Below, piece after piece: positions 41,381-50,388 of a stretch of DNA of 64,000 nucleotides. A model generated the notes under the pieces. That model was not told the origin of the DNA. It saw nothing but the letters and a program-made list of their open reading frames with translations, and did not search any database. How positions within the stretch are numbered: the stretch's first letter is position 1; every line of letters starts with the position of its first letter. The position numbers and the translations under genes were made by a program. Source of the stretch: Rhizobiales bacterium Ga0077545 (GTDB lineage: Bacteria; Pseudomonadota; Alphaproteobacteria; Rhizobiales; Methylopilaceae). The stretch covers positions 62,001 to 126,000 of the forward strand of contig LNEV01000018.1 of the NCBI GenBank assembly GCA_001464335.1, in the 5' to 3' direction.

Positions 41381-42421
41381 TCACCTCACAAACCCGACAA
41401 TATCCTTCACTGCGCCCAGGATCGGCCGCGCGATCGCGTCGGCCCGCTCCGCGCCGCTCTTGAGAATGGCGTCGATCGCATCCGGCTCCGTCACGAGGCG
41501 CTTCATCTCGCCGCCGATCGGGCCGAGCTTGTCGACCGCGACATCCACCAGCGCGTTCTTGAAGCCCGAGAACTGGCCGCCGCCGAATTCGGCGAGCACG
41601 CGCTCCTTCGGCACACCGGCCAAAGCCGCATAGATGCCGACGAGATTGTCCGCCTCCGGGCGGCCTTCGAGCCCCGCGATTTCCAGCGGCAGCGGCTCGG
41701 GGTCGGTCTTGGCCTTCCGCACCTTCGCGGCAATCGTGTCGGCGTCGTCGGTCAGGTTGATGCGCGAGGCGTCGGACGGGTCCGATTTCGACATCTTCTT
41801 GGAGCCGTCGCGCAGGCTCATCACGCGCGTCGCCGCGCCCTGGATGAGCGGTTCGGGCTGCGGGAAGAAGGCCTCGCCATGCCCGTTCGCCGCGATGCTT
41901 GCGGCAAAGTCATTGTTGAATTTCTGCGCGATGTCGCGCGCCAGTTCCAGATGCTGCTTCTGGTCCTCGCCCACCGGCACATGCGTCGCCTTGTAGGCCA
42001 GAATGTCCGCCGCCATCAGCACCGGATAGGTGTAGAGCCCGACGCTCACCTGCTCGGTGTGCTTGCCGGCCTTTTCCTTGAACTGCGTCATCCGGTTCAG
42101 CCAGCCGATGCGCGCGGTGCAGCCGAGCACCCAGGCCAGCTCGGCATGGGCCGAGACCTGGCTCTGGTTGAAGATGATGTTCTTGGCCGGGTCGACGCCC
42201 GCCGCGATGAACGCCGCCGCCACTTCGCGGATCGTGCGCTTCAGCTCCAGCGGGTCCTGCGCCACGGTGATCGCGTGCAGGTCGACGACGCAATAGATGC
42301 ATTCGTAATCGTTCTGCAGCGCCACGAATTTCTGGATCGCGCCGAGATAATTGCCCAGATGCAGATTGCCGGTCGGCTGGACGCCCGAGAAAACGCGCGG
42401 CTGGAAATTGGTCGTGGTCAT
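41381..42421 (-). CDS. trpS: Tryptophanyl-tRNA synthetase
   Basis: 346 residues, normal length. Class I signatures are [13 protein letters not shown] (HIGH variant) near the start and [27 protein letters not shown] is the usual N-terminal block. Ends two bases from the dispersed palindrome; a promoter is predicted 25-55 bases upstream. Confidence 0.98.
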   Translation of the reverse strand: MTTTNFQPRVFSGVQPTGNLHLGNYLGAIQKFVALQNDYECIYCVVDLHAITVAQDPLELKRTIREVAAAFIAAGVDPAKNIIFNQSQVSAHAELAWVLGCTARIGWLNRMTQFKEKAGKHTEQVSVGLYTYPVLMAADILAYKATHVPVGEDQKQHLELARDIAQKFNNDFAASIAANGHGEAFFPQPEPLIQGAATRVMSLRDGSKKMSKSDPSDASRINLTDDADTIAAKVRKAKTDPEPLPLEIAGLEGRPEADNLVGIYAALAGVPKERVLAEFGGGQFSGFKNALVDVAVDKLGPIGGEMKRLVTEPDAIDAILKSGAERADAIARPILGAVKDIVGFVR

Positions 42422-42446
42422 GGCTGGCTTTCGGATTGAGCGCGCC

Positions 42447-42475
42447 TTATCGCTTCCCGGCGCAGAAGGCGCAAG
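42447..42475 (-). promoter_or_regulatory. Predicted promoter of trpS
   Basis: On the minus strand CTTGCG (42470-42475) and CGATAA (42447-42452) are 17 bases apart. The -35 is the same hexamer as in the rimP promoter and the -10 matches CTATAT at four of six. A ten-base palindrome CGATATATCG lies upstream at 42491-42500. Confidence 0.5.
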
Positions 42476-42505
42476 CTCTCACCCCCGCCGCGATATATCG
42501 CCCGC

Positions 42506-42961
42506 ATGACCGTCCTGATGCCGTTCCAGACCTCGAAGATGAAGCTGGCCCGCGCCCGCTATCGCGCGGATGCGGCTCTGGCGCTGCGCCGCGACGGGCA
42601 GGATGCGGGCCTCATGCTCCGCGGCTTCGTCCGCGAACTGCGCGCGGCGCTGGACTCCACCATCGTCGACATCGCCCGCGTCCGCTCGAAAGACCCCGAG
42701 GATGTGCGCTTTCCGTTTGCCGAAAACGCGCGCGCGCTGTCCGACCTGATCGACGTCGAGATCCGCCGCATCGACGAGGACCTGGCCGCGCATCTGAAAG
42801 GGCTGAAGCTCTGGCCCGGCGGCCACCGGCTTTATCTCCTGCACGCGCTCGATCGGGACGACGCGCGGCCCGAATCCATTGCGGCGGCGATGGAGGAACT
42901 TCTGCAGATCGTCACCGAAACCGTCGCCGAGCTTGGCTCCCGTTTCTGGGCGCGGCCCTGA
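42506..42961 (+). CDS. Hypothetical protein, helical
   Basis: 151 residues; no family recognised. No signal peptide or membrane segment. The sequence is rich in Arg, Ala, Leu and Asp with long amphipathic stretches (ARYRADAALALRRDGQDAG; LSDLIDVEIRRIDEDLAAHL), so an all-helical cytoplasmic protein is likely. Starts at ATG 42506 or ATG 42518; no clear Shine-Dalgarno sequence. Divergent from trpS and 116 bases before the sugar kinase. Codon use resembles the neighbours, which favours a real gene. Confidence 0.6.
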   Translation: MTVLMPFQTSKMKLARARYRADAALALRRDGQDAGLMLRGFVRELRAALDSTIVDIARVRSKDPEDVRFPFAENARALSDLIDVEIRRIDEDLAAHLKGLKLWPGGHRLYLLHALDRDDARPESIAAAMEELLQIVTETVAELGSRFWARP

Positions 42962-43077
42962 GCGCCCATCGCGCAACGCGCCGTCACATTTTCCGGCCAC
43001 GGAGGAAAGTCGGCGTTGGCATCGGCGCGCGGCCCCGTTAATCCCTGCTCACCTTCCTTTTCCCGCGAAAGCCCCCG

Positions 43078-44082
43078 ATGACCAACACCCGCTACGATGT
43101 CCTTGCCCTCGGAAACGCCATTGTCGACGTTCTCGCCCGCGTCGAGGACGATCTGCTGGTGTCCGAAAAACTGGCCAAGGGCTCGATGGCGCTGATCGAC
43201 GAGGCGCGCGCCAAGGCGCTCTACGAAAAGATCGGCCCCAGCGTCTATGTCTCCGGCGGCAGCGCGGCCAACACCTGCGCGGGTGTCGCCTCGTTCGGCG
43301 CGCGCGCGGCCTTCATCGGCAAGGTGCGCGACGACGAACTCGGCACCGCCTTCACGCACGACATCCGCGCCGCGGGCGTGCACTTCACCACCCCGCCCGC
43401 GCATGAGGGTCCGTCCACCGCCAGCTCCACCATTCTGGTGACGCCGGACGGCGAGCGCACGATGAACACCTTCCTCGGCGCCAGCCAGCATCTCGGCCCC
43501 GACGATGTCGATCCCGAACTCGTCCGCGCCTCCGGCACGATCTATCTCGAGGGCTATCTGTTCGATCCGCCGGAAGCGATGAACGCCTTCCAGCGCGCGG
43601 CCGACATCGCCCACGAAGCGGGCCGCAAGGTCGCGATCACGTTGTCGGACAGTTTCTGCGTCGAGCGCCACCGCGCCGATTTCCTTGCCTTCATCCGCGC
43701 GAAGAAGGTCGATCTCGTCTTCGCGAACGAGCACGAGGCCAAGGCGCTGTACGAGACCGCCGATTTCGCAACCGCGCTGGAAGCCCTGCGCAACGACGCC
43801 AGCGAGGCGGTGGTCACGCGCAGCGAGCTTGGCGCGGTCTTCGTGAAGGGGCAGGACACGGTCCACGTTCCCGCACATCCCATCGAGCGTGTCGTGGATG
43901 CCACCGGCGCGGGCGATCTTTACGCCGCCGGTGTATTGACGGGCTTTGCCCGTGGTTTCGACTTCGCGCAATCCGGCCGCCTCGGAGCCCTCGCCGCCGC
44001 CGAAATCCTCTCCCACATCGGAGCCCGCCCCCAGCGCAACCTCGCGAGCTTCGCGGCCGAGAATGGGTTTTTGGGTTCGTAA
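43078..44082 (+). CDS. PfkB-family kinase, adenosine/ribokinase-like
   Basis: 334 residues. PfkB signatures are GGSAANTCAGVASFGARAAF and DATGAGDLYAAGVLTGF, the latter with the catalytic Asp and anion hole. The N-terminus (YDVLALGNAIVDVLARVED) and MNTFLGASQHLGPDDVD match the alphaproteobacterial proteins annotated as adenosine kinase. It would phosphorylate adenosine or a related nucleoside or sugar with ATP; substrate not provable here. Followed directly by a dispersed repeat. Confidence 0.88.
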   Translation: MTNTRYDVLALGNAIVDVLARVEDDLLVSEKLAKGSMALIDEARAKALYEKIGPSVYVSGGSAANTCAGVASFGARAAFIGKVRDDELGTAFTHDIRAAGVHFTTPPAHEGPSTASSTILVTPDGERTMNTFLGASQHLGPDDVDPELVRASGTIYLEGYLFDPPEAMNAFQRAADIAHEAGRKVAITLSDSFCVERHRADFLAFIRAKKVDLVFANEHEAKALYETADFATALEALRNDASEAVVTRSELGAVFVKGQDTVHVPAHPIERVVDATGAGDLYAAGVLTGFARGFDFAQSGRLGALAAAEILSHIGARPQRNLASFAAENGFLGS

Positions 44083-44100
44083 ATACACGCGATGCGTCGT

Positions 44101-44154
44101 CTCCCTCCCCTGAATGGGGAGGGCCGACTCGGCGCAGCCGAGCGGGGTGGGGTG
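44101..44154. repeat. Dispersed stem-loop repeat, CCTCCCC family (copy 1)
   Basis: CCCTCCCC (44103-44110) pairs with GGGGAGGG (44116-44123), then CTCGGC-GCA-GCCGAG (44128-44142), then GGGGTGGGG. It lies 19 bases after the kinase stop and could end its transcript. The same layout recurs at 44.7 kb. Confidence 0.72.
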
Positions 44155-44181
44155 AAGCCCACGGCACGGCCTCAGGGAAAA

Positions 44182-44207
44182 TAATCCTTGACTTCATCCA
44201 AGGATTA
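44182..44207. repeat. Inverted repeat TAATCCTTG/CAAGGATTA
   Basis: Perfect nine-base arms (44182-44190 and 44199-44207) with an eight-base spacer, AT-rich unlike its surroundings. Could be an operator or the end of an inserted element. Confidence 0.45.
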
Positions 44208-44696
44208 TGATCCTATATCTGCGCTGCCGGTCACGGAGGGCGCGTCGCGAGGCGTCGGGTGTGGATCGGGAGTGCGGTGGACGCAGGAGAGAGAGATGTC
44301 GCGATCTTCTCGATCTGCGGAGGCCGGGAGTGCAGAGGCCGCCCGGAAAGCCAACCGGCACGGGATTGTCTTGGTCCCTGCCGTCCCATACGGGGTCACG
44401 TACCAACGGACCGGGGCGGGGGTGGAAACAGCCTATGGAAGACCGACAGGTGGGTCTTCACGGCAAAGCATTCTCCGGAACCAAAAACCACCGCGCGCGG
44501 GACGTCGAGAGATCGGAGTTCCCGAGGTGAGGACCAATTGGTGTTGGCACTACCCACTATCGCCAACGCCGCCGCGGGAGCGGTCAATCTCCCGGCGTCC
44601 CGCGCGCCCCTCCATTTCGGAGAGGCAAAGCGAATGCCCCGAACTTCCGGATATCCTTGGAAGACATTTTCGCGCGCCCAAATTCCAGGGCCTGCC

Positions 44697-44746
44697 CCTC
44701 TCCCCTTGTGGGAGAGGTCGAGTCGGCGGAGCCGACCGGGTGAGGG
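44697..44746. repeat. Dispersed stem-loop repeat, CCTCCCC family (copy 2)
   Basis: CCTCTCCC (44697-44704) pairs with GGGAGAGG (44710-44717), then GTCGGC-GGA-GCCGAC (44722-44736), then GGGTGAGGGG. Same order and orientation as the copy at 44.1 kb, with compensating changes that keep the stems paired. Confidence 0.72.
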
Positions 44747-44873
44747 GTACGCCGCCACACACTCCAAGCCCGTCCCTACACCCTCAAAGTGGATAAGCCG
44801 AAAGCTTCCCGTGACAGTCAGAGCCGCATCTTCCCACACTCGCCGAATCAAACTCCGCTCCCCGGGAGGATCC

Positions 44874-45155
44874 ATGCGCCGCGTCCTGTGTCTTGCTGCC
44901 CTTTTTGCCCTGTCGACCCCCGCTCTCGCAGATCGCGGCCATGCCGACCAATGCGCCAAGAAGCTCGCGGGCCTGTCGCTCGACGCCTACCGCGCCGCCA
45001 TCCCGCACGCCGAACGCGGCGCAACGCTGAAGCAGGCCATCGGCGGTTATCTCAAACCGCTCGTCGATGCCGGGAAGGTCGAGGAGAAGGCGGGCAAGCG
45101 TGCCGGCTTCCAGGCCGCCATGTGCGTACGCCTGGTCCATCGCAAGAAATCCTGA
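44874..45155 (+). CDS. Small secreted protein of unknown function
   Basis: 93 residues from ATG 44874, with GGGAGGA just upstream. Signal peptide at residues 1-20 (RRVLCLAALFALSTPALA). The mature part has two Cys (DQCAKKLAGL and AAMCVRLVH) that could form one disulfide and is helical by composition. No family recognised. The frame is open far upstream through the repeat region, but the ribosome site and signal peptide fix this start. Convergent with coaA, five bases apart. Confidence 0.65.
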   Translation: MRRVLCLAALFALSTPALADRGHADQCAKKLAGLSLDAYRAAIPHAERGATLKQAIGGYLKPLVDAGKVEEKAGKRAGFQAAMCVRLVHRKKS

Positions 45156-45160
45156 GACGC

Positions 45161-46138
45161 TCAGAGCTTCCGGAGCGCCACTTCCTCGATGCGGTGGTTG
45201 ACGCTCTTGCGCAGCACAAGGCTCGCGCGCTGGCGCGTCGGCAGGATGTTGTCGCGCAGGTTCGGCAAATTGATGCTGTTCCACAGCCCTTCGGCGAGCG
45301 CGAGCGCCTCCGATTCCGGCAGCGACGCATAGCGGTTGAAATAGGATTTCGGATCGCGGAACGCGCCTTCGCGCAGATGCAGGAAGCGCTCCACATACCA
45401 ATCGTGGATGACGTCCTCGTCCGCATCGATGAAGATCGAAAAATCGAAGAAGTCCGACACGAACGGCACGGCCGTCTTGCCGCCGCGCGGAGACGTGCCC
45501 GCCTGCAGCACGTTGAGGCCTTCGAGAATGAGAATGTCCGGATTGTCGACGACGATCTCGCCGCCCGGCACCACATCATAGGTCAGATGCGAATAGACCG
45601 GGGCGGACACGCGGCCCTTGCCGGCCTTGATGTCCGACATGAAGCGCAGCAGCGCCGGAAGATCGTAGCTTTCCGGGAAGCCCTTGCGGTCCATCAGGCC
45701 TTCGGCCTTCAGCACATCGTTCGGCAGCAGGAAACCATCCGTCGTTACAAGATCGACCTTCGGCGTGTTCGGCCAGCGTGCCAGCAGCGCCTGCAGAAGC
45801 CGCGAGGTCGTCGACTTGCCGACCGCGACCGAGCCGCCGATGCCGATGATGTAGGGCACTTTGGCGCCGTTCGTGCCGAGAAAGGCGCGCGTGGCCTTGA
45901 ACAGCCCCTGCGTGGCTTCGACATAAAGCGCCAGGAGACGCGAGATCGGCAGATAGATTTCCGCGACTTCCGTCAGATCGAGCGGATCGTCGAGCGAGCG
46001 CAGGCGTTCGAGATCGCCGATCGTCAAGGTCAGCGGCGTGTCGGCACGGAGCGTCGCCCATTCATCCCGCGAAAAGACGCGATAGGGCGATTCCGGTTTT
46101 CCGGCGAGAATGTCCACGGCGCTTTTCCCCTTCCCCAC
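45161..46138 (-). CDS. coaA: Type I pantothenate kinase
   Basis: First step of CoA synthesis. 325 residues. P-loop [18 protein letters not shown] near residue 100, [15 protein letters not shown] and [12 protein letters not shown] are the family motifs. GTG start one base after the hisE stop. Its position at the end of the histidine operon is typical of Hyphomicrobiales. coaE, the last step of the same pathway, lies 8 kb away. Confidence 0.97.
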   Translation of the reverse strand: MGKGKSAVDILAGKPESPYRVFSRDEWATLRADTPLTLTIGDLERLRSLDDPLDLTEVAEIYLPISRLLALYVEATQGLFKATRAFLGTNGAKVPYIIGIGGSVAVGKSTTSRLLQALLARWPNTPKVDLVTTDGFLLPNDVLKAEGLMDRKGFPESYDLPALLRFMSDIKAGKGRVSAPVYSHLTYDVVPGGEIVVDNPDILILEGLNVLQAGTSPRGGKTAVPFVSDFFDFSIFIDADEDVIHDWYVERFLHLREGAFRDPKSYFNRYASLPESEALALAEGLWNSINLPNLRDNILPTRQRASLVLRKSVNHRIEEVALRKL

Positions 46139-46139
46139 G

Positions 46140-46460
46140 CTACTGCTTCCGCGCCGCTTTTTCTTCGAGACCCGTTCGGGTCGTTCGCGACTTCAGTTCA
46201 GCCATGACATCGGCCAGAGGGATGCCGCTCGCGCGCAGCACGACGAGCAGATGGAACAGCACATCGGCCGATTCCTTGGTCAGTCCCTCACGGTCCTTCA
46301 TCACGGCGGCAAGGGCGGCCTCAACCCCCTCCTCGCCGAGTTTCTTCGCGCATTTCTCGATACCGGAGTCAAGAAGCTGGCGCGTGTAGGAGACGGACGG
46401 GTCCGCCGTGGCCCTCTCGGCGACAAGGCGCTCAAGGGCGGAGAGGTCGAAATCGCTCAT
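46140..46460 (-). CDS. hisE: Phosphoribosyl-ATP pyrophosphatase
   Basis: Second step of histidine synthesis. 106 residues. [20 protein letters not shown] followed by [13 protein letters not shown] is the all-alpha pyrophosphatase core with the metal-binding Glu residues. HisE is separate from HisI here. Five bases after hisF. Confidence 0.97.
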   Translation of the reverse strand: MSDFDLSALERLVAERATADPSVSYTRQLLDSGIEKCAKKLGEEGVEAALAAVMKDREGLTKESADVLFHLLVVLRASGIPLADVMAELKSRTTRTGLEEKAARKQ

Positions 46461-46465
46461 AGGCT

Positions 46466-47242
46466 TTACCCCCTTGGCGGATCACGCCGCACGGCAACCC
46501 CCGCTGCCGCCATATGGGCCTTCACCTCGTCTATGGTGAACGTGCCGAAATGAAAGACGCTCGCCGCCAGAACGGCGCTCGCATGTCCCTCGTTAACCCC
46601 ATCGACGAAATGCTGCAACGCACCGACCCCGCCGGAGGCCACGACCGGCACCGGTACCGCGTCCGCGACCGCGCGCGTCAGCTTGAGGTCGTAGCCGTCC
46701 TTGGTGCCGTCGCGGTCCATCGAGGTCAGCAGGATTTCGCCTGCACCGAGCGCGGCGACGTCACTTGCATACTCCACCACGTCGATACCGGTCGGGCGCC
46801 TTCCCCCGTGGGTGAAGATTTCCCAGCGCCCCTCGGCGACCTTCTTGGCATCGACCGCAACAACGATCGCCTGCGCGCCGAACTTGTCGGCCGCCCGGCC
46901 GACGATCGTGCGGTCGGCAACGGCGGCGGAATTGATCGACACCTTGTCGGCTCCCGCCAGCATGAGATTGCGGATGTCCTCGACCGTGCGGACACCGCCG
47001 CCGACCGTCACCGGCATGAAGCAGTTCTCGGCCGTGCGCGCGACAACATCGAGAAGGATCGCGCGCTCTTCGTGGCTCGCCGTAATGTCGAGAAAGCACA
47101 GCTCGTCCGCACCGGCGGCGTCATAGGCCTTGGCCGCCTCGACCGGATCTCCCGCATCGATCAGATCGACGAACTTGACGCCCTTGACGACACGGCCGTC
47201 CTTTACGTCGAGGCACGGAATGATGCGGACCTTCAGCGACAT
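46466..47242 (-). CDS. hisF: Imidazole glycerol phosphate synthase, cyclase subunit
   Basis: TIM-barrel cyclase that works with HisH to make IGP and AICAR. 258 residues. [20 protein letters not shown] with catalytic Asp11-type residue, and [20 protein letters not shown] with the second Asp. Its ATG shares a base with the hisA stop. Confidence 0.98.
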   Translation of the reverse strand: MSLKVRIIPCLDVKDGRVVKGVKFVDLIDAGDPVEAAKAYDAAGADELCFLDITASHEERAILLDVVARTAENCFMPVTVGGGVRTVEDIRNLMLAGADKVSINSAAVADRTIVGRAADKFGAQAIVVAVDAKKVAEGRWEIFTHGGRRPTGIDVVEYASDVAALGAGEILLTSMDRDGTKDGYDLKLTRAVADAVPVPVVASGGVGALQHFVDGVNEGHASAVLAASVFHFGTFTIDEVKAHMAAAGVAVRRDPPRG

Positions 47243-47976
47243 CAGCCGCGAGCCTCCTGCACGAGCTTGATGGCCTCATGAACATCGAGACGACCGTCGT
47301 AAATCGCACGGCCGGTGATAGCGCCGGCGATCGTCCGATTGTCCGGCTGAAGAAGCGTCTTTACGTCCTCGATGCCAGCAAGCCCGCCGGAGGCAATGAC
47401 CGGGATGGACACCGCTTCCGCGAGCGCGCGCGTGCCGTCGAAATCGAGACCTTTCAGAAGCCCGTCTCGCCCGATATCGGTGTAGATGATCGCCGCGATC
47501 CCGGCATCCTCGAAGCGTTTGGCAAGTTCGATGGCGCCGAGTTCGGACACTTCGGCCCAGCCCTCGACCGCGACCTTGCCGCCCTTCGCGTCAATACCGA
47601 CGGCGACCTTGCCGGGAAACTCCTTCGCGGCACGCTTGACGAAATCGGGATCGCGCACGGCGGCCGTGCCGAGAATGACACGCGAAATGCCGCGCTTGAG
47701 CCAGCCTTCGACACCCGTCATGTCGCGAATGCCACCACCGAGCTGCACCGGAATCTCGACGCAATCGATCACCGCTTCCACGGCCTGCAGGTTGATCGTC
47801 TGCCCGGCGAAGGCGCCATCGAGATCGACGACATGCACCCACTCGAAACCGGATTCTTGAAAACCCTGCGCAACGGCGGCGGGATCGCTGCCATACACGG
47901 TCGCCTGGTCCATATCGCCCTGCTTCAGGCGAACGACCTGCCCTTGTTTCAGATCGATGGCAGGATAAAGGATCAT
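47242..47976 (-). CDS. hisA: Phosphoribosyl-formimino-AICAR ribotide isomerase
   Basis: TIM-barrel Amadori isomerase, homologous to HisF. 244 residues from [17 protein letters not shown]. Catalytic Asp in AIDL and Asp in [12 protein letters not shown] are present. Two starts are possible: ATG 47985 (three extra residues) or ATG 47976. I chose 47976 because it overlaps the hisH stop as ATGA, like the other joints in this operon. Confidence 0.96.
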   Translation of the reverse strand: MILYPAIDLKQGQVVRLKQGDMDQATVYGSDPAAVAQGFQESGFEWVHVVDLDGAFAGQTINLQAVEAVIDCVEIPVQLGGGIRDMTGVEGWLKRGISRVILGTAAVRDPDFVKRAAKEFPGKVAVGIDAKGGKVAVEGWAEVSELGAIELAKRFEDAGIAAIIYTDIGRDGLLKGLDFDGTRALAEAVSIPVIASGGLAGIEDVKTLLQPDNRTIAGAITGRAIYDGRLDVHEAIKLVQEARG

Positions 47977-48605
47977 GGTTCCCATCTCAGGAAGTTGGCG
48001 AGGATCTGCAATCCGAGGAGCTGGCTTTTCTCGGGATGAAACTGCGTGCCGGCAACATTGCCGCGCGCGATCATCGCCGTGACCGGACCGCCATAGTCCG
48101 CCGTTGCCAGCACATCGGCGGCATCGTCCGGCACGAAATGAAAGGCGTGCAGAAAGAATGCATGAAGACCCGACGTTCCGAGATCGATACCCTCGAGAAG
48201 TTTGTGCGTACGCGTAGCCTCCAGCGTGTTCCAGCCCATATGCGGAACCTTGAGGTCGCGCCGGGCGGGTTCGACCCGGACGACCTTTCCGGGAACCCAG
48301 TCGAGCCCCGGCGCGCCTTCATGCTCGAGGCCTTCTGTCGCGAGAAGCTGCATGCCGATGCAGATGCCGAAAAAGGGCGTTCCCTTTTTCCGCACCGCGG
48401 CCTCCAGCGCCTCGTCCAGACCCTCCACCGCCGCGAGGCCACGACGGCAATCGGGAAACGCGCCATCGCCCGGAAGGACGATGCGGTCGGCTGTCAGCAC
48501 GCGCTCGGGATCGGAGGTTATCTCCACTTTGGCGCCACCCGCTTCGAGCGCCTTTGCGGCCGAGCGCAGATTGCCCGCGCCGTAATCGACAAGCGCGACA
48601 TTCAT
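47973..48605 (-). CDS. hisH: Imidazole glycerol phosphate synthase, glutaminase subunit
   Basis: Class I glutamine amidotransferase that feeds ammonia to HisF. 210 residues. Nucleophile Cys in [15 protein letters not shown], and the His and Glu of the triad in [16 protein letters not shown] overlaps the DUF2628 stop; stop overlaps hisA. Confidence 0.98.
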   Translation of the reverse strand: MNVALVDYGAGNLRSAAKALEAGGAKVEITSDPERVLTADRIVLPGDGAFPDCRRGLAAVEGLDEALEAAVRKKGTPFFGICIGMQLLATEGLEHEGAPGLDWVPGKVVRVEPARRDLKVPHMGWNTLEATRTHKLLEGIDLGTSGLHAFFLHAFHFVPDDAADVLATADYGGPVTAMIARGNVAGTQFHPEKSQLLGLQILANFLRWEP

Positions 48606-49087
48606 CGCAAACCCTCCGGCCGCGGAAACAGGCCGAGCACGTCACACGCCGCCGAAGGCCCGGCTGGCATGGTCTTCATCGGAGCAAGCGTTGCATGTAC
48701 GATATCCGGCGCGCCGCGACCTTCGAAGAACACGAGCTCGGCTTCGGTGCGGTTCCTCGCCAGAACACTCCCGGCATGCACGAAGCCCCGCTTCAGCAGC
48801 TTGCGGCGATAGAGGTCGTTGCCTTCAAAGCCGGCGTACAGATTTCCGATCAGCGCCAGCAGGGCGCCAGCCTGATCGTTCAGCGGAAGAAGGCTTCCTC
48901 CGAGCCCGGCAACTCCTGCGATCGCGACATAGATCAGCGTTCCGAGCCACAGCCGGTTCACCAGAAGCCATGGCAACGGGATCAGCAGCGCGGGCCAGGA
49001 AAAGCCGTCCTTCACCAGAACGGTCTGGTCCGCCCGCTGCTCCGCCGAGGTCGGGGTGCGGGGCTCATATGCCGTCCACATACGCAT
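48602..49087 (-). CDS. DUF2628-type membrane protein in the histidine operon
   Basis: 161 residues from ATG 49087. After a soluble start (WTAYEPRTPTSAEQRADQTV) come hydrophobic segments (FSWPALLIPLPWLLVNRLWL; LGTLIYVAIAGVAGLGGSLL; ALLALIGNLYAGFEGNDLYR), the layout of DUF2628 proteins. Such a gene lies between hisB and hisH in many Hyphomicrobiales, so a link to histidine or its precursors is possible, but no function is known. Its stop overlaps hisH by four bases. The frame upstream of 49087 overlaps hisB and is not used. Confidence 0.8.
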   Translation of the reverse strand: MRMWTAYEPRTPTSAEQRADQTVLVKDGFSWPALLIPLPWLLVNRLWLGTLIYVAIAGVAGLGGSLLPLNDQAGALLALIGNLYAGFEGNDLYRRKLLKRGFVHAGSVLARNRTEAELVFFEGRGAPDIVHATLAPMKTMPAGPSAACDVLGLFPRPEGLR

Positions 49088-49094
49088 GACTGAC

Positions 49095-49691
49095 TCAGCC
49101 GCCGAGGCTGCCTTTTGTCGAGGGAACACGATCCGCCGTCCGCGGATCGACGGCAAGAGCCGTGCGCAGAACGCGCGCGAGGCCCTTGAAGCAGCTCTCC
49201 GCGATATGGTGCGCGTTGGCGCCATATAGGGTTTCGACGTGCAGCGTCACCCCGGCATGGGTGGCGAAGCCCTGGAAAAATTCACGCACGAGCTCGGTGT
49301 CGAAGTCGCCGACCTTCTGGGCCGTGAACTCGGTCCGCCAGACAAGGAACGGGCGGCCGGACACATCGAGCGCAACGCGCGTCAGCGTCTCATCCATCGG
49401 CAGCAGCACATCGGCATAGCGCGTGATGCCTTTGAGATCGCCCAGCGCCTGCCGCACCGCCTGGCCGAGCGCGATGCCGATGTCTTCCGTCGTGTGATGA
49501 AAGTCGATGTGGGTGTCGCCCTTCGCGGCAATGTCCATGTCGATCAGCGCGTGGCGCGCCAGGAGATCCAGCATGTGGTCGAGAAAGCCCACGCCTGTCG
49601 CGATCTTCGCTTTGCCGTCGCCGTCGAGGTCGATGGTGACTGTGACATCGGTCTCGCTCGTCTTGCGGGAGATGGTCGCGCGGCGGGTCAT
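49095..49691 (-). CDS. hisB: Imidazoleglycerol-phosphate dehydratase
   Basis: 198 residues, monofunctional form without the phosphatase domain. [36 protein letters not shown] and [19 protein letters not shown] carry the Mn-binding His clusters. [16 protein letters not shown] at 49691 is the natural start; the longer frame is non-homologous. First gene of hisB-DUF2628-hisH-hisA-hisF-hisE-coaA; the promoter should lie in the 124 bases upstream. Confidence 0.97.
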   Translation of the reverse strand: MTRRATISRKTSETDVTVTIDLDGDGKAKIATGVGFLDHMLDLLARHALIDMDIAAKGDTHIDFHHTTEDIGIALGQAVRQALGDLKGITRYADVLLPMDETLTRVALDVSGRPFLVWRTEFTAQKVGDFDTELVREFFQGFATHAGVTLHVETLYGANAHHIAESCFKGLARVLRTALAVDPRTADRVPSTKGSLGG

Positions 49692-49753
49692 GGCTGTTTC
49701 CTGAAATGCGTGTTGGGGGACCAGATCACAAAAGGATGAAAATCCCCTCAAAT

Positions 49754-49783
49754 CCCCGGCCCTTGAACCCGGGGAAGGCCGGG
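49754..49783 (-). terminator. Hairpin between smr and hisB
   Basis: CCCCGGCC (49754-49761) pairs with GGCCGGG (49777-49783) around a region that itself contains CCCGGGGA. It lies 30-60 bases after the smr stop on the minus strand and may end the timA-mltA-smr transcript. No clear T run. Confidence 0.4.
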
Positions 49784-49815
49784 TCTTTAGCAAAGCCTGT
49801 CGAACGGTTCCAGTT

Positions 49816-50388
49816 CTACCGGCTGCGCCGCAACCGCACATAAAGCGCGCCGGCCCCGCCATGTGCCTGCGACGCCTCCGAAAACCCGATCACGATGTTT
49901 CGCAGAACGGGCTCGGCAAGCCAGACCGGAACAAGACGTTTCAAGACGCCGCGCTCCTCGAACATCGGCACATCGGCCTCTCGCCGTCCCTTGCCGGTGA
50001 TCACCAGAACCACGCGCGAGCCGCGGGACTGGTGCTCCTGAAGGAAGCGGATGAGGCGGGAATGCGCCTCGTCCTGCCGGTAGCCATGCAGATCGAGTCG
50101 GCCATCGACCTCGCCACCACGGCGCAAAGTGCGTGCAAGCTTGGGCTCCAGCGGCGCCAGCGGAGGCGGGGCGGGAGCCTTGGCTGCCAGAGACGACGGC
50201 TTGCGGAGTTTCGGCAAGGGGTCGGACGGAGGCGGCGCGGCTTCGCGCACGTCTTCGGCGGCCTCGGATTCCTCCAGACGGGCTCGCCCCGGCAAAGGCG
50301 AAACGGTTTTGGCGACCGCCTTCCAGAGGACTTTTTCCTCGGAGGTCAGGCCGCGCTTTCGGCGCGGCCGTTTCGGCGACTCGGTCAC
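49816..50388 (-). CDS. Smr-domain protein
   Basis: 190 residues. A variable Pro/Ala-rich N-terminal half leads into a C-terminal Smr domain: [20 protein letters not shown] (L-D-L-H-G motif) and [11 protein letters not shown] (T-G-K-G). Smr domains nick branched DNA or cleave RNA; small stand-alone forms resemble SmrA/SmrB, the latter a collision-sensing mRNA endonuclease. GTG start overlaps the mltA stop. Confidence 0.9.
   Translation of the reverse strand: MTESPKRPRRKRGLTSEEKVLWKAVAKTVSPLPGRARLEESEAAEDVREAAPPPSDPLPKLRKPSSLAAKAPAPPPLAPLEPKLARTLRRGGEVDGRLDLHGYRQDEAHSRLIRFLQEHQSRGSRVVLVITGKGRREADVPMFEERGVLKRLVPVWLAEPVLRNIVIGFSEASQAHGGAGALYVRLRRSR

Larger units (their letters stand above)
44083..44873. 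other. 790-base stretch without a convincing gene
   Basis: It holds two same-direction copies of a stem-loop repeat (44101-44154 and 44697-44746) bounding about 540 bases of unassigned sequence. An inverted repeat TAATCCTTG/CAAGGATTA lies at 44182-44207. Open frames exist on both strands, but they are Arg/Pro/Ser-rich, lack ribosome sites and run through the repeats, so I do not call them. The unassigned part might be a decayed element or a structured RNA; nothing in it matched tmRNA, RNase P RNA, 6S or SRP RNA as I know them. Confidence 0.6.

Noticed and set aside
44188..44796. Overlapping frames of 70-202 codons in the 44 kb gap
   Set aside because: They cross the stem-loop repeats, lack ribosome sites and have composition unlike neighbouring genes.
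44083..44873. tmRNA, RNase P RNA, 6S or SRP RNA
   Set aside because: None of the conserved core sequences I know for these RNAs was found.
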